In this document: positions 19,106 through 27,541 of the stretch, piece after piece
Layout: the number at the start of each line of letters is the position of its first letter
How positions within the stretch are numbered: the stretch's first letter is position 1
Source of the DNA: Casp-alpha2 sp036337015
GTDB lineage: Bacteria > Pseudomonadota > Alphaproteobacteria > Rhodospirillales > Casp-alpha2
DNA: 64,000 bases
Direction of reading: 5' to 3'
Assembly (NCBI GenBank): GCA_036337015.1
Contig: JAYZEZ010000007.1
Span: 372,001-436,000 of the forward strand
The notes under the pieces: model-generated
Told to the model about the DNA's origin: nothing
The model's input: the letters and a program-made list of their open reading frames with translations, nothing else
The model's database searches: none
Made by a program: the position numbers and the translations under genes

Positions 19106-19140
19106 CTTATCCTCCTAGTTTGTAGTTAATTTGGAGCCCA

Positions 19141-19191
19141 GGAACCATTACCAGCGATTACTTGGCCTCCATCGGTTCCCGGAACACCGGG
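19141..19191 (-). repeat. Intercistronic inverted repeats between permease and binding-protein genes
   Basis: Two overlapping, mutually exclusive hairpins are possible: GGAACC (19141-19146) with GGTTCC (19174-19179), and CCCGG (19178-19182) with CCGGG (19187-19191). They sit just upstream of the strong ribosome site of the binding protein. In ABC operons such structures often set the ratio of binding protein to membrane components by mRNA processing or stability. No T-run follows, so it is not a terminator. Confidence 0.5.
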
Positions 19192-19228
19192 TTTTCATAA
19201 CCATTTACGACAAATGCGACGCAAACGG

Positions 19229-20152
19229 TTACTTCATTCCTGATAAAGTTATCCCCTCTATAAACTTACGTTGCGCAAGCAAAAAAGCAACAATTAACGG
19301 TGTTACAATGATTGTGGCGGTTGCCATCATAGGTCCATAAACATCGCCATCCGAATCGCCCTTAAACATTCGTAGGCCCAGTGGTGGCGTAAAATAATTA
19401 CGATCAGAAGTGATCGCTATCCTTGGCCAAAAATAATCATTCCAGTGAGCAACTACAGAAAAAATAGCGAAGGCCAACAATGCAGGAATTGCACAAGGCA
19501 ACATTACTTTCCATACAATAGAAAATTCACTCAAACCATCTATACGAGCTGCATCGATCAAATCATCAGGTATTGTCATAAAAAATTGCCGCATTAAAAA
19601 TATGCCAAATACTGAAATCGTCCAAGGTATTATGAGTGCAGCATAACTATTTATAAGACCAACATAAGAGAGCATAATATATAGTGGGAGGGCAATAGCA
19701 TGCACTGGGATCAACAAACAAAATAATACCAACATGAAAACTGCGTCACGCCCCCAAAACCTCAACTTGGCTAAAGCATAGGCACAGGGTAAGGCAACAA
19801 GAACCTGAATTAAAAATATTGAAAGTGTAACAAACACACCGTTCAAAAGGTACCGCACTAATGGGGCCTTAGAGAAAGCAGATGTATAATTAAAAACTAC
19901 AGGTAATTTTGTACAGGATTTTATGAGTTCTTGAGAGGCGACTTGACCACTTGGATTATAAACTTTTACACACCACTCATCTACCATTGGCTTTTGATCA
20001 CCAAAAAAACCACCTGTATTTGTATCAATTTCGTGGGGTGATTTTAAAGAGTAACTAACCATTGCATAAAAAGGCAAAATTACAATCAATGCACCAACAA
20101 TCAAAACAGCATGTTTTAATGCTTCCGCCATAGGGGAGGTTCTTCCTATCAT
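19229..20152 (-). CDS. ABC importer inner-membrane permease, UgpE/MalG-type
   Basis: 307 residues with six predicted membrane helices and the EAA loop DAARIDGLSEFSIVWKVMLP (about 205-224), the site that docks on the ATPase. The first periplasmic loop is enlarged (about residues 42-85) and contains two Cys (in EWCVK and KSCTK) that could form a disulfide, a feature not typical of UgpE. Its start overlaps the preceding permease by 4 bases. It forms the channel with the other permease. Confidence 0.9.
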   Translation of the reverse strand: MIGRTSPMAEALKHAVLIVGALIVILPFYAMVSYSLKSPHEIDTNTGGFFGDQKPMVDEWCVKVYNPSGQVASQELIKSCTKLPVVFNYTSAFSKAPLVRYLLNGVFVTLSIFLIQVLVALPCAYALAKLRFWGRDAVFMLVLFCLLIPVHAIALPLYIMLSYVGLINSYAALIIPWTISVFGIFLMRQFFMTIPDDLIDAARIDGLSEFSIVWKVMLPCAIPALLAFAIFSVVAHWNDYFWPRIAITSDRNYFTPPLGLRMFKGDSDGDVYGPMMATATIIVTPLIVAFLLAQRKFIEGITLSGMK

Positions 20153-21150
20153 GAATAATGCACCCTTTTCTCAACTACATAACGTTGTGTGAATGTGATG
20201 ATCAGCACAAAAGCCAGGAATACTATTGTTATTGCTGAACCAAATCCCACAAGATTTTCCTTAACAGCTTTTTCAAAAATTGCATACATCATCACATACG
20301 TACTCTTTGCAGGGCCGCCCCACGTAAGGGCCTCAACTGTATCAAAAACCTTAAAAGAATTTATTGCTGTAATGGTTACAACGAACACTGTTGTAGGACC
20401 AAGCATAGGCCACGTAACTAATGTAAAGCGATCCCAACTACTTGTTACTCCATCTATAGCAGCAGCCTGATATAACTCACGCGGCACCCCAGTAAGACCG
20501 GCAAGATAAAGTACCATATTAAAACCAAAGGCCTGCCAAATTCCAATGAAACAAATTGTTGGCAGGGCATAATCTCTATCACCCAGCCACAAAGGAAATT
20601 CATCAGCACAACCATTAGCATACCAACTTTCGCTGGCATCAACCCAAGGCAACCAACCAAAACTGAAAAATCTTTCGACCCACGTTCCACAACCTGCAGT
20701 GAGAGATTGGTTAACGATCCCAACAGTCGGATGCAAAGCCAAATCCCAGACTAAAGCCATGGCTAAAAGTGCTGCCATAACTGGCAAAAAATAAATTGCT
20801 TTGTAGAAGTCTTTAAATCGTCCTAAGTCATGAATTAACAACGCTGCGCCAAGCCCTAGGCCAATGGAAACAGGCACTACAATTAAAACATAGGCAATCG
20901 TCGCCCAAACCATTTTTTGGTAACTTGAGCGCTTGTAAATAGTTTCATAGTTATCCCAGCCTACCCAATTAAGAGCTTCATTCCCGAGACTGTAGTCTGT
21001 AAAAGAAAGATAGCCCGCAACAACGATTGGTACCAAAAGGATAACAAACATCAATATCACAGCCGGAACGCAAAACAGGTAGCTAATCCAGTTGATAGGC
21101 TCACGCTTTACTGAAGGTGATGCTACAAATTTTACAGGCTGTTCAGTCAT
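20149..21150 (-). CDS. ABC importer inner-membrane permease, UgpA/MalF-type
   Basis: 333 residues, six main membrane helices, with the EAA loop AAIDGVTSSWDRFTLVTWP (about 242-260). A long periplasmic insertion (about 144-190) contains two Cys (AGCGTW and NGCADE), matching the Cys-bearing insertion in the partner permease; a shared periplasmic surface is plausible. It overlaps the ATPase gene by 4 bases upstream and the second permease by 4 bases downstream. Confidence 0.9.
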   Translation of the reverse strand: MTEQPVKFVASPSVKREPINWISYLFCVPAVILMFVILLVPIVVAGYLSFTDYSLGNEALNWVGWDNYETIYKRSSYQKMVWATIAYVLIVVPVSIGLGLGAALLIHDLGRFKDFYKAIYFLPVMAALLAMALVWDLALHPTVGIVNQSLTAGCGTWVERFFSFGWLPWVDASESWYANGCADEFPLWLGDRDYALPTICFIGIWQAFGFNMVLYLAGLTGVPRELYQAAAIDGVTSSWDRFTLVTWPMLGPTTVFVVTITAINSFKVFDTVEALTWGGPAKSTYVMMYAIFEKAVKENLVGFGSAITIVFLAFVLIITFTQRYVVEKRVHYS

Positions 21151-22337
21151 TTCTTTTTTCTCGTTCGTTTAGCAACTTTTGCTTTAGCCATACCAGATTT
21201 ACTTCGGGTGGATGCTTGTAAAGCTATTCGTTGACCATCTTCTCCAAAAAGGAGTGAATTCTTCGGATCAATAGCAATCTTGGCTTTTTGTCCAGTCGTA
21301 AAATTGTCAAGTGAAGAGGCTTCCATACGGCAAATTACACTCACTCCCAAGTCCAGATCTGCATGAAAATAAGCTTCAGAACCAAGGTTCTCATGGTGTA
21401 CAATACTACAAGGCAACCCCGTTGACTTGGCATCCACCAACGACAAAGCCTCAGGTCTTACACCAACTTTGATTTTTGTTTTAGTGATAGCAGAAGTTAT
21501 GCCAATTAATTTTTTTCTTCCTACACTTATATTTCCTCTTCCATCAACTTCACCCGGAAGAATGTTTATTTTTGGGCTGCCGATAAACTCTGCCACACGT
21601 ATATCTGATGGATCTGAATAAACGTTACTTGGTGTATCAACTTGCAATAAATTGCCATCCATCATCACAGCAACACGATCAGCCATAGTCATGGCTTCAG
21701 CTTGATCATGAGTTACATAGATAAAGGTCGATTTAAGCCTTCTATGCAATTGAGCAATCTCAGCTCGCATATGAACCCTAAGTTCCGCATCCAAATTAGA
21801 TAATGGTTCGTCCATAAGAAAGGCTTGGGGATGACGGACCATGGCTCTACCAACTGCTACACGTTGTCGTTGTCCACCAGAAAGTTGCCCAGGCTTCCGG
21901 TCCAAGAGGTGTTTAATGCCTAGTGTTTCCGTAACTTCATCAACATCTTTTTGAATAGATGCCAAACCTTTTTTAGCGCCCGGAATAAAACTTCCCAAGA
22001 ATGGGAACCTTTGAAAGAAATTTAAACGCCTCATACGAAGAGGCACGCTTATATTTTTTTCTACACTTAAATGAGGATAAAGTGCATATGACTGAAATAC
22101 CATAGCCAAGTCTCTACGACTAGCATGCAAATCATCTACTATTTTGTGATTAATTTGTATATTACCGCTATTTTGTTGCTCAAGTCCTGAAATGATTCGA
22201 AGTAATGTTGATTTACCACACCCTGATGGGCCAACTAAAACAATAAATTCACCATCTTTAATATCAATCGAAACACCATTAAGTACTTTTACAGAGCCAA
22301 AAGATTTCTCAATGTCTCTTACAGTGACACTTGCCAT
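21147..22337 (-). CDS. ABC importer ATPase, UgpC/MalK-type
   Basis: 396 residues. The nucleotide-binding domain has Walker A GPSGCGKST (36-44), signature LSGGQRQRVAVGRA, Walker B AFLMDEPLSNLDA and the switch His in YVTHD. The C-terminal third is the MOI/OB-type regulatory domain of the CUT1 family. An insertion after the Q-loop (FFQRFPFLGSFIPGA, about 108-122) is longer than usual, and a very basic tail ends the protein. It is first in the operon ATPase, permease, permease, binding protein, and energises carbohydrate or glycerol-phosphate-type uptake. Confidence 0.92.
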   Translation of the reverse strand: MASVTVRDIEKSFGSVKVLNGVSIDIKDGEFIVLVGPSGCGKSTLLRIISGLEQQNSGNIQINHKIVDDLHASRRDLAMVFQSYALYPHLSVEKNISVPLRMRRLNFFQRFPFLGSFIPGAKKGLASIQKDVDEVTETLGIKHLLDRKPGQLSGGQRQRVAVGRAMVRHPQAFLMDEPLSNLDAELRVHMRAEIAQLHRRLKSTFIYVTHDQAEAMTMADRVAVMMDGNLLQVDTPSNVYSDPSDIRVAEFIGSPKINILPGEVDGRGNISVGRKKLIGITSAITKTKIKVGVRPEALSLVDAKSTGLPCSIVHHENLGSEAYFHADLDLGVSVICRMEASSLDNFTTGQKAKIAIDPKNSLLFGEDGQRIALQASTRSKSGMAKAKVAKRTRKKK

Positions 22338-22610
22338 TAATCCCCCACTTTTTTTTCCACATGCTTTTAACCGCTATGGATTAAATTTCATTATCACTAA
22401 GATATCATTATGATTTTAAATTATGAGATATAATATTGATTTTTTTAAGCTTATATAAATACATAAAAATAGTCTAATCGTTTATTTTAATTCTATATCC
22501 TCAGATTTTCTTATATACCAATTAAGAATAATGTATTTTCCTAATGAATTAACTCGGCTCTACATTACTTCCATCAGACGTGTTTTGAATAATATAGGAA
22601 GAGACTTGAG

Positions 22611-24524
22611 ATGGCAAAAGTTCCAATGACAGAAGATAAGTACGACTACAAGACTTTCTTCGACAAAGGGTTTGATGCAATTTCAAACGTATTATCTGGA
22701 AAGGGGTCCGACTTTCCACCTTTTGTAGCACAAATGTCTGAGTTTGCGATGGCCCATCAGGGCATTAACGCAAGAAAATTTTTCGCTGATCCAGAAATTT
22801 TTGTAGAAGGCAATTTAAGAGCAAGCGCAGAGCTTGGTTTCGATGTGCCAGATATGATCTGGGATGTTTACGATATTGAATGTGAGGCTACAGGGGGAAA
22901 GATGTCTTGGTTTGATGAACTTTCCCCAGCAATCAATAATACCACACCTCTTATAAGCACTGAGAAAGACTTAGCTAAGCTCAAGGCTCCTGATCCTTAT
23001 AAAGATGGTCGCATGCCTTTTGTTCGTGACGTTCTTCATTTAATTCATGAAAAAACGGGAAGACAGCCCACTATCCGGTTTTGTGGACCGCTTACTTGTG
23101 TAGCTCAATTTATGCAATTTGAACAAATGATCCTGAAAATGGATGAGGACCCTGAATTCGTTCATAAAGTTTTTCGCTTTGTAGTCGAGGAAGTGCAAGC
23201 TCCATATTTAAACTCTTTATTTAAAGACTTTCCAGACACAGGAACAAATGGATCCGATGCTATTGGATCATTGCCTTTCATCACTGAAGAAATCCTCGAC
23301 GAATATTCAATTCCGAATATCTTAAAACTACGAAAATTATGTGGCGATAGAAAGGTCGTGCAAGTTGACAATTGGTGGGGAGATTCATTCGCCGAAGATA
23401 CAGAAAAATACTGGGAAAAGAAACTTGCCGTAACGCCGCGCTATTTAAAAATTCAAGACCCTGACCTTTTCCAGGTTGGAGCTATACGAGGAAGGGAATA
23501 TGCAACAAAAGTTGGAATACCTCTTCAATTTGGAGTTGATAATCACGTCCTACAAGAAGGGCCAAAAGAAGAAATAGTCAAACGTATTCATGAATATATG
23601 GAAGTAGGAACGTCAGGCCCCCACGGCGATAAATTTTTTCTTTATCTTTGTAATTTAAGCGCACAAACGCCAGTTGAGCATGCCAAGATTGCCCTTGAAG
23701 CCATACATGGATGGCGTGCTGGAGACAGACCCTATGAAGGTCAAGTGTTAAGTGGTGGAGAAAATGAATCTCTTGCTAGGTCTGGAGAAAAAGGCCGTTG
23801 GATGGGCATCGGTCAGTCCGGAGATATTGAAGGCAACATGAGGACCTTTCTTCAAGACGAAGCTAAAGAAGGTAAAAAAGAAATATTTTCGGAAATTTAT
23901 ACCTCAGTAATGGAATATCGTGATGATGACTGCGCAAATTTGGTGGCGAAAGCTTTAGAAGATGGTGAAACATGTGGCGATATTCTTGATGAAGGACTAA
24001 TTGCTGCTATGGACACTATTGGTGAATTATTTAGTAGTGGTGAAATATTCGTTCCAGAAATGTTAATTTCTGCCAGAGCCATGAAAGCTGGCCTAGAAGT
24101 TCTCCGACCAATTTTAACAGCAAGCAAGGAACCACCCAAAGGCACTGTCGTTATGGCTACAGTTCAAGGGGATCTTCACGATATTGGAAAGAATTTAGTT
24201 TGTATGATGTTAGAGGGTGCTGGCTTCAAAATAGTTGATCTTGGAGTAAATACTGATCCGTTAGATATCATCAAAAATGCAGAAGAAGTCAAAGCTGACA
24301 TCGTTGGACTATCTGCTCTTCTCACAACATCTATGCCGTTCATGGGCATAACAGTGAAAGCATTCAAAGAAGAAGGGAAAGACTTTCCTATAATTTGTGG
24401 TGGTGCTCCAGTGACCAGAGATTTTGCTGATAAGATTGGGGCACACGGTTACGCCGACAATGCAGTTGAGGCTGTTATTCTTTGCAAAAGTCTTGTAGCA
24501 GAACGTGCAGCCGCAAAAGCTTAG
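22611..24524 (+). CDS. Fused UroD-like methyltransferase and corrinoid-binding protein
   Basis: 637 residues in two parts. Residues about 1-370 form a uroporphyrinogen-decarboxylase-like barrel, as in methylcobamide methyltransferases. Residues about 410-500 are the helical cap, and about 510-637 the B12-binding Rossmann domain of an MtbC/MetH-type corrinoid protein, with the cobalt-ligand motif DLHDIG (His523), SALLTTS and CGGAP. The same architecture is known from chloromethane methyltransferase CmuA. Oddity: the zinc motif HxC of MtaA/MtbA/CmuA aligns with DNWWG here (253-257), so two of three zinc ligands are missing; the last Cys (Cys347) is kept. It should move a methyl group from an unidentified donor to its own corrinoid. 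Good ribosome site AGGAAGAG. Confidence 0.85.
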   Translation: MAKVPMTEDKYDYKTFFDKGFDAISNVLSGKGSDFPPFVAQMSEFAMAHQGINARKFFADPEIFVEGNLRASAELGFDVPDMIWDVYDIECEATGGKMSWFDELSPAINNTTPLISTEKDLAKLKAPDPYKDGRMPFVRDVLHLIHEKTGRQPTIRFCGPLTCVAQFMQFEQMILKMDEDPEFVHKVFRFVVEEVQAPYLNSLFKDFPDTGTNGSDAIGSLPFITEEILDEYSIPNILKLRKLCGDRKVVQVDNWWGDSFAEDTEKYWEKKLAVTPRYLKIQDPDLFQVGAIRGREYATKVGIPLQFGVDNHVLQEGPKEEIVKRIHEYMEVGTSGPHGDKFFLYLCNLSAQTPVEHAKIALEAIHGWRAGDRPYEGQVLSGGENESLARSGEKGRWMGIGQSGDIEGNMRTFLQDEAKEGKKEIFSEIYTSVMEYRDDDCANLVAKALEDGETCGDILDEGLIAAMDTIGELFSSGEIFVPEMLISARAMKAGLEVLRPILTASKEPPKGTVVMATVQGDLHDIGKNLVCMMLEGAGFKIVDLGVNTDPLDIIKNAEEVKADIVGLSALLTTSMPFMGITVKAFKEEGKDFPIICGGAPVTRDFADKIGAHGYADNAVEAVILCKSLVAERAAAKA

Positions 24525-24547
24525 AAGCTTAATTTTATGCCATTACT

Positions 24548-25471
24548 TTAATCACGGCCAACACTACCCGTAGCTAAATTTTGAATATTTTTTTTACACT
24601 CTCTCAAAAACGCTGAAGCTAATCGACTAAGACGATAGCCCTTAAGTGAAGCAAAAACTAAATTTACACTTGGCGTGGCCTCTTCCAGTTCAACGTTGAC
24701 TAGGGTTCTTCCATCGTAGGAACGATCATTTTTAATTTTTACTAATGCAATAGCATAGCCATTCCCGGCCGCAAGCAATCCGCGTACCATCTCATATGTT
24801 TTTGGTCTGTGCAAAACACGTGGCTTTATATTATATAGACCAAAAATATTATAATAAAATTCCTTCATTCCCGGTGAGTCCAAAAGAATGAGGGGCTCAT
24901 TAACTAATGTCTTTAAAGAAATTTTCTTTTTCTTCGCAATAGGATTTTTATTTGAAACAACAACAAATGGTTTAAGCGGTGCGATTTGATCAATCATAAT
25001 GTCGTTATCTAAATAAATGTCATACGTTAATCCAATATCTGCTGTCCCATTTTTCAAATAAGTAGCAACTTGTTCCATATTACCTTCGTGCAAACCCACC
25101 TCAACTCCTGGATGCTCTTCAGAAAATTCTTTAATCATAGTAGGAACGATTAATGGCGCTGGACTTGCGTAACAGGCTAACTCTAATCGACCGGAAAGCG
25201 GATCATCTTCTGTTTTCTTGAATAACTTTTCAAAGTCACTTGCATCCTCTAGAAGCTCCCGAGCCTTATTCACGAAGTTACGACCCGAAGGTGTTAACGC
25301 AAGACCTTTTGAAGGATTGCGAACAAAAATCCTAATGTTAAATTCTTCTTCATAGACACGAATAGCCGAACTTATAGCGGGTTGCGATACCCTTAACAAT
25401 CTTGATGCATGTGTGATGCTACCCAAACGGGCCGCCTCAACAATATAACTTAAATGGCGAAGATTATGCAC
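24548..25471 (-). CDS. LysR-family transcriptional regulator
   Basis: 307 residues: an N-terminal winged helix-turn-helix (about 2-60, with ITHASRLLRVSQPAISSAI in two halves around 18-36) and a C-terminal periplasmic-binding-like effector domain (about 90-290). It lies between the fused methyltransferase (convergent with it) and the core-MetE gene (divergent from it, 181-base gap), so it most likely controls one or both. The effector could be the methyl donor, homocysteine or methionine. MetR is a functional analogy, not a claimed orthology. Confidence 0.88.
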   Translation of the reverse strand: MHNLRHLSYIVEAARLGSITHASRLLRVSQPAISSAIRVYEEEFNIRIFVRNPSKGLALTPSGRNFVNKARELLEDASDFEKLFKKTEDDPLSGRLELACYASPAPLIVPTMIKEFSEEHPGVEVGLHEGNMEQVATYLKNGTADIGLTYDIYLDNDIMIDQIAPLKPFVVVSNKNPIAKKKKISLKTLVNEPLILLDSPGMKEFYYNIFGLYNIKPRVLHRPKTYEMVRGLLAAGNGYAIALVKIKNDRSYDGRTLVNVELEEATPSVNLVFASLKGYRLSRLASAFLRECKKNIQNLATGSVGRD

Positions 25472-25652
25472 GCTATACCTAATAATTATATGATGTTGAA
25501 TTTAAAATTTTTAGACTATATTTAAATTCATTAATTAAGAGATTGTAACTTTATAGACCTTACATTCTTTTTTCATTAATTTTTTTCATTAAAGTTATAG
25601 AATACTCAGTCTTGATAATACCATAAGCTCAAAAATTAAACGGAGAATCACT

Positions 25653-26705
25653 TTGAAATTAACAACAACAACAATAGGCGCTTACCCCAAACCAAATTAT
25701 ATGCCTATCTTTGACTGGTTTCAGCTTGAAGGGGGTAAAAACCCTGAGTGTTTTACGGCTTTATACGATGAAGCTATAAATAAAATGGGAACAAACGCCG
25801 AAAATATTTTTGTGCGAGCAGCTAGAGATGTTATCGCGGACCAAGAAAAGGCTGGCATCGATATACCTACTGACGGGGAAGTTCGGAGAGAAAACTATAT
25901 TCACTATCACTGCCGACACCTAGATGGCATAGACTTCGAGAAACTTACAAAAAAAGAAATACGAAACTCCACACATACCGTTCGCTTGCCCACCATTACC
26001 AGTAAGATATACGCAAGGGAATCGTTCCTTCCCCATGACTGGCTCGCCGCACAAGCCTCAACAGAACTACCAGTCAAAGTTACGATGCCTGGTCCAATGA
26101 CTATTGGTGATACAGTTGCAGATGCCTATTACGAAAATCCAAAAGCACGTGGGGCAGATCTTGCAAAAGCTTTAAACGCAGAAGTTCTTGCTTTAGCCGA
26201 AGCCGGTTGTACGCAAATCCAGATTGACGAACCTGTTTTCGCACGTCGTGTTGGAGAAGCACTTGATTATGGATTTAGCCAACTTGAACGTTGTTTTGAG
26301 GGTTTGCCTAATACAGTTACACGCAACGTCCACATGTGTTGTGGTTATCCAGAACGTCTCGACATTCCCGATTACCCAAAAGCACCAAAAGAATGTTATT
26401 TTGAATTAGCTGAAGCTATCGAGGATTCATGTATAGATGCAATCTCTATTGAAGATGCACACCGTCAGAACGATCTAGCATTACTCACACCTTTCAAAAC
26501 AACGAAAGTTATTCTAGGCGTTGTCTGTGTAGCCCGAAGCCGTTTAGAAACAGTTGATGAAATTCAAACCAGATTATGTGAGGCATTAAAATACATTGAT
26601 TCAGAAAGACTCATTGCCGCTCCTGATTGCGGCTTAGGATTACTCGGTCAAGAATTGGCCCTTGCTAAATTAGAAAATCTTTGCCAAGCCGCGCAAAGTC
26701 TTTGA
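25653..26705 (+). CDS. Core-MetE (cobalamin-independent methionine synthase C-terminal-type) methyltransferase
   Basis: 350 residues, corresponding only to the catalytic C-terminal half of MetE (about 750). Zinc ligands are visible: His227 and Cys229 (HMCCG), Glu267 (SIEDAHRQ) and Cys326 (PDCGLG). The homocysteine-site segment at the start reads TTIGAYPKP. MetE lacking the N-terminal half cannot easily use polyglutamyl-folate. Characterised core-MetE families take methyl groups from methyl-corrinoid proteins or other donors. With a corrinoid methyltransferase 3 kb away on the same strand, methylcobamide-to-homocysteine transfer is the best guess. The alternative is another thiol alkyl-transferase such as an epoxyalkane:CoM-type enzyme. 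Confidence 0.85.
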   Translation: MKLTTTTIGAYPKPNYMPIFDWFQLEGGKNPECFTALYDEAINKMGTNAENIFVRAARDVIADQEKAGIDIPTDGEVRRENYIHYHCRHLDGIDFEKLTKKEIRNSTHTVRLPTITSKIYARESFLPHDWLAAQASTELPVKVTMPGPMTIGDTVADAYYENPKARGADLAKALNAEVLALAEAGCTQIQIDEPVFARRVGEALDYGFSQLERCFEGLPNTVTRNVHMCCGYPERLDIPDYPKAPKECYFELAEAIEDSCIDAISIEDAHRQNDLALLTPFKTTKVILGVVCVARSRLETVDEIQTRLCEALKYIDSERLIAAPDCGLGLLGQELALAKLENLCQAAQSL

Positions 26706-26745
26706 TCATATGGTGCATTAAATGGAAAAGTGTCAATTGTTGATT

Positions 26746-26832
26746 TGGTGCCCCCCGCCAGAATCGAACTGGCACTCCCTTGCGAGAACTGGATTTTGAA
26801 TCCAGCGCGTCTACCAATTCCGCCAGAGGGGC
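26746..26832 (-). tRNA. tRNA-Leu (anticodon CAA)
   Basis: 87 bases including an encoded CCA end. The acceptor stem GCCCCTC pairs with GGGGGGC (one G-U), the D-arm region is GGTAGACGC, the anticodon stem CTGGA/TCCAG encloses the loop TTCAAAA with anticodon CAA, a long variable arm follows (class II tRNA), and the T-loop is TTCGATT. It decodes UUG. It stands alone between the core-MetE gene and a cupin gene. Confidence 0.97.
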
Positions 26833-26864
26833 ACTGTATCACCTTAAATTATCGTTATATTTCA

Positions 26865-27422
26865 TCAAGCTTTATCGAAAAACCTATTTGCCTCCTCAAA
26901 TAGAGCCATGTTGCTCTCCACATCATAGGGCTTTTCCTTGAGATTTTCTGGATCCCATTCGCTCCGCGGTTCCTCAAAAAAATTACCACCATAAACATGC
27001 AACGCTCCCGTACAACGATTTAGAGGATTAGTAACTGAATGGACAATATCTGAACCCAAGGGGACTACATCTCCCTCTCCTAAAGATTTGGCGCCAGCAG
27101 CTTCTAATTTTCCATCGACAGAACCTTTAATACGCCTCCAAAAAATATTGTCTTCTCTACCAGTATAAATACCAATTACGGCCCACATATTATGATTATG
27201 TGGTTTCAAAGTCATGCGAGGAGCCCAAACTAAATTAAGGATTGTTAATTCTTGGGATACATAAATACGATTTACTCCACCCCTCTTAGGCTCACCAAAA
27301 GCATGAATTATTTTGGTCTTCTCCATAACTGCTGAAGTTACAAGCTCACGTATTTGATGATAAGAATCAGGGGTATTAATTACCTCTTTACAATTTTGAA
27401 TAAATTTTTCGATTTCAAACAA
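26865..27422 (-). CDS. Cysteine-dioxygenase-like cupin
   Basis: 185 residues starting at TTG (27422), which has an excellent GAGGAG seven bases upstream. The cupin motif PHNHNMW gives His75 and His77, and the third metal ligand is His128 (SDIVHSV), matching the three-histidine iron site of thiol dioxygenases. The following GIYTGRE segment is family-like. It may oxidise a thiol such as cysteine or 3-mercaptopropionate to the sulfinate. The residues that distinguish cysteine from mercaptopropionate substrates cannot be assigned by eye. It is a single gene next to the tRNA. Confidence 0.75.
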   Translation of the reverse strand: MFEIEKFIQNCKEVINTPDSYHQIRELVTSAVMEKTKIIHAFGEPKRGGVNRIYVSQELTILNLVWAPRMTLKPHNHNMWAVIGIYTGREDNIFWRRIKGSVDGKLEAAGAKSLGEGDVVPLGSDIVHSVTNPLNRCTGALHVYGGNFFEEPRSEWDPENLKEKPYDVESNMALFEEANRFFDKA

Positions 27423-27541
27423 AATTTTCTCCTCAATTTAGAGCAAAAATCCTGCACAAAATTGAAATGGTCATTTTTTAAATTAGTTGGTTCTATACAT
27501 TTTTATTAATTAAAACTCTAAATTATAATTTTATTAAAAGA

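Noticed and set aside
22611..24524. Naming the fused protein chloromethane dehalogenase CmuA
   Set aside because: The architecture is the same, but the HxC zinc ligands are missing and no cmuB, cmuC, purU or folate genes lie nearby, so the substrate claim is not supported.
25653..26705. Calling this gene full MetE or a truncated metE pseudogene
   Set aside because: The frame is complete with its own start and all four zinc ligands; stand-alone core-MetE proteins are an established type, so it is not a fragment.
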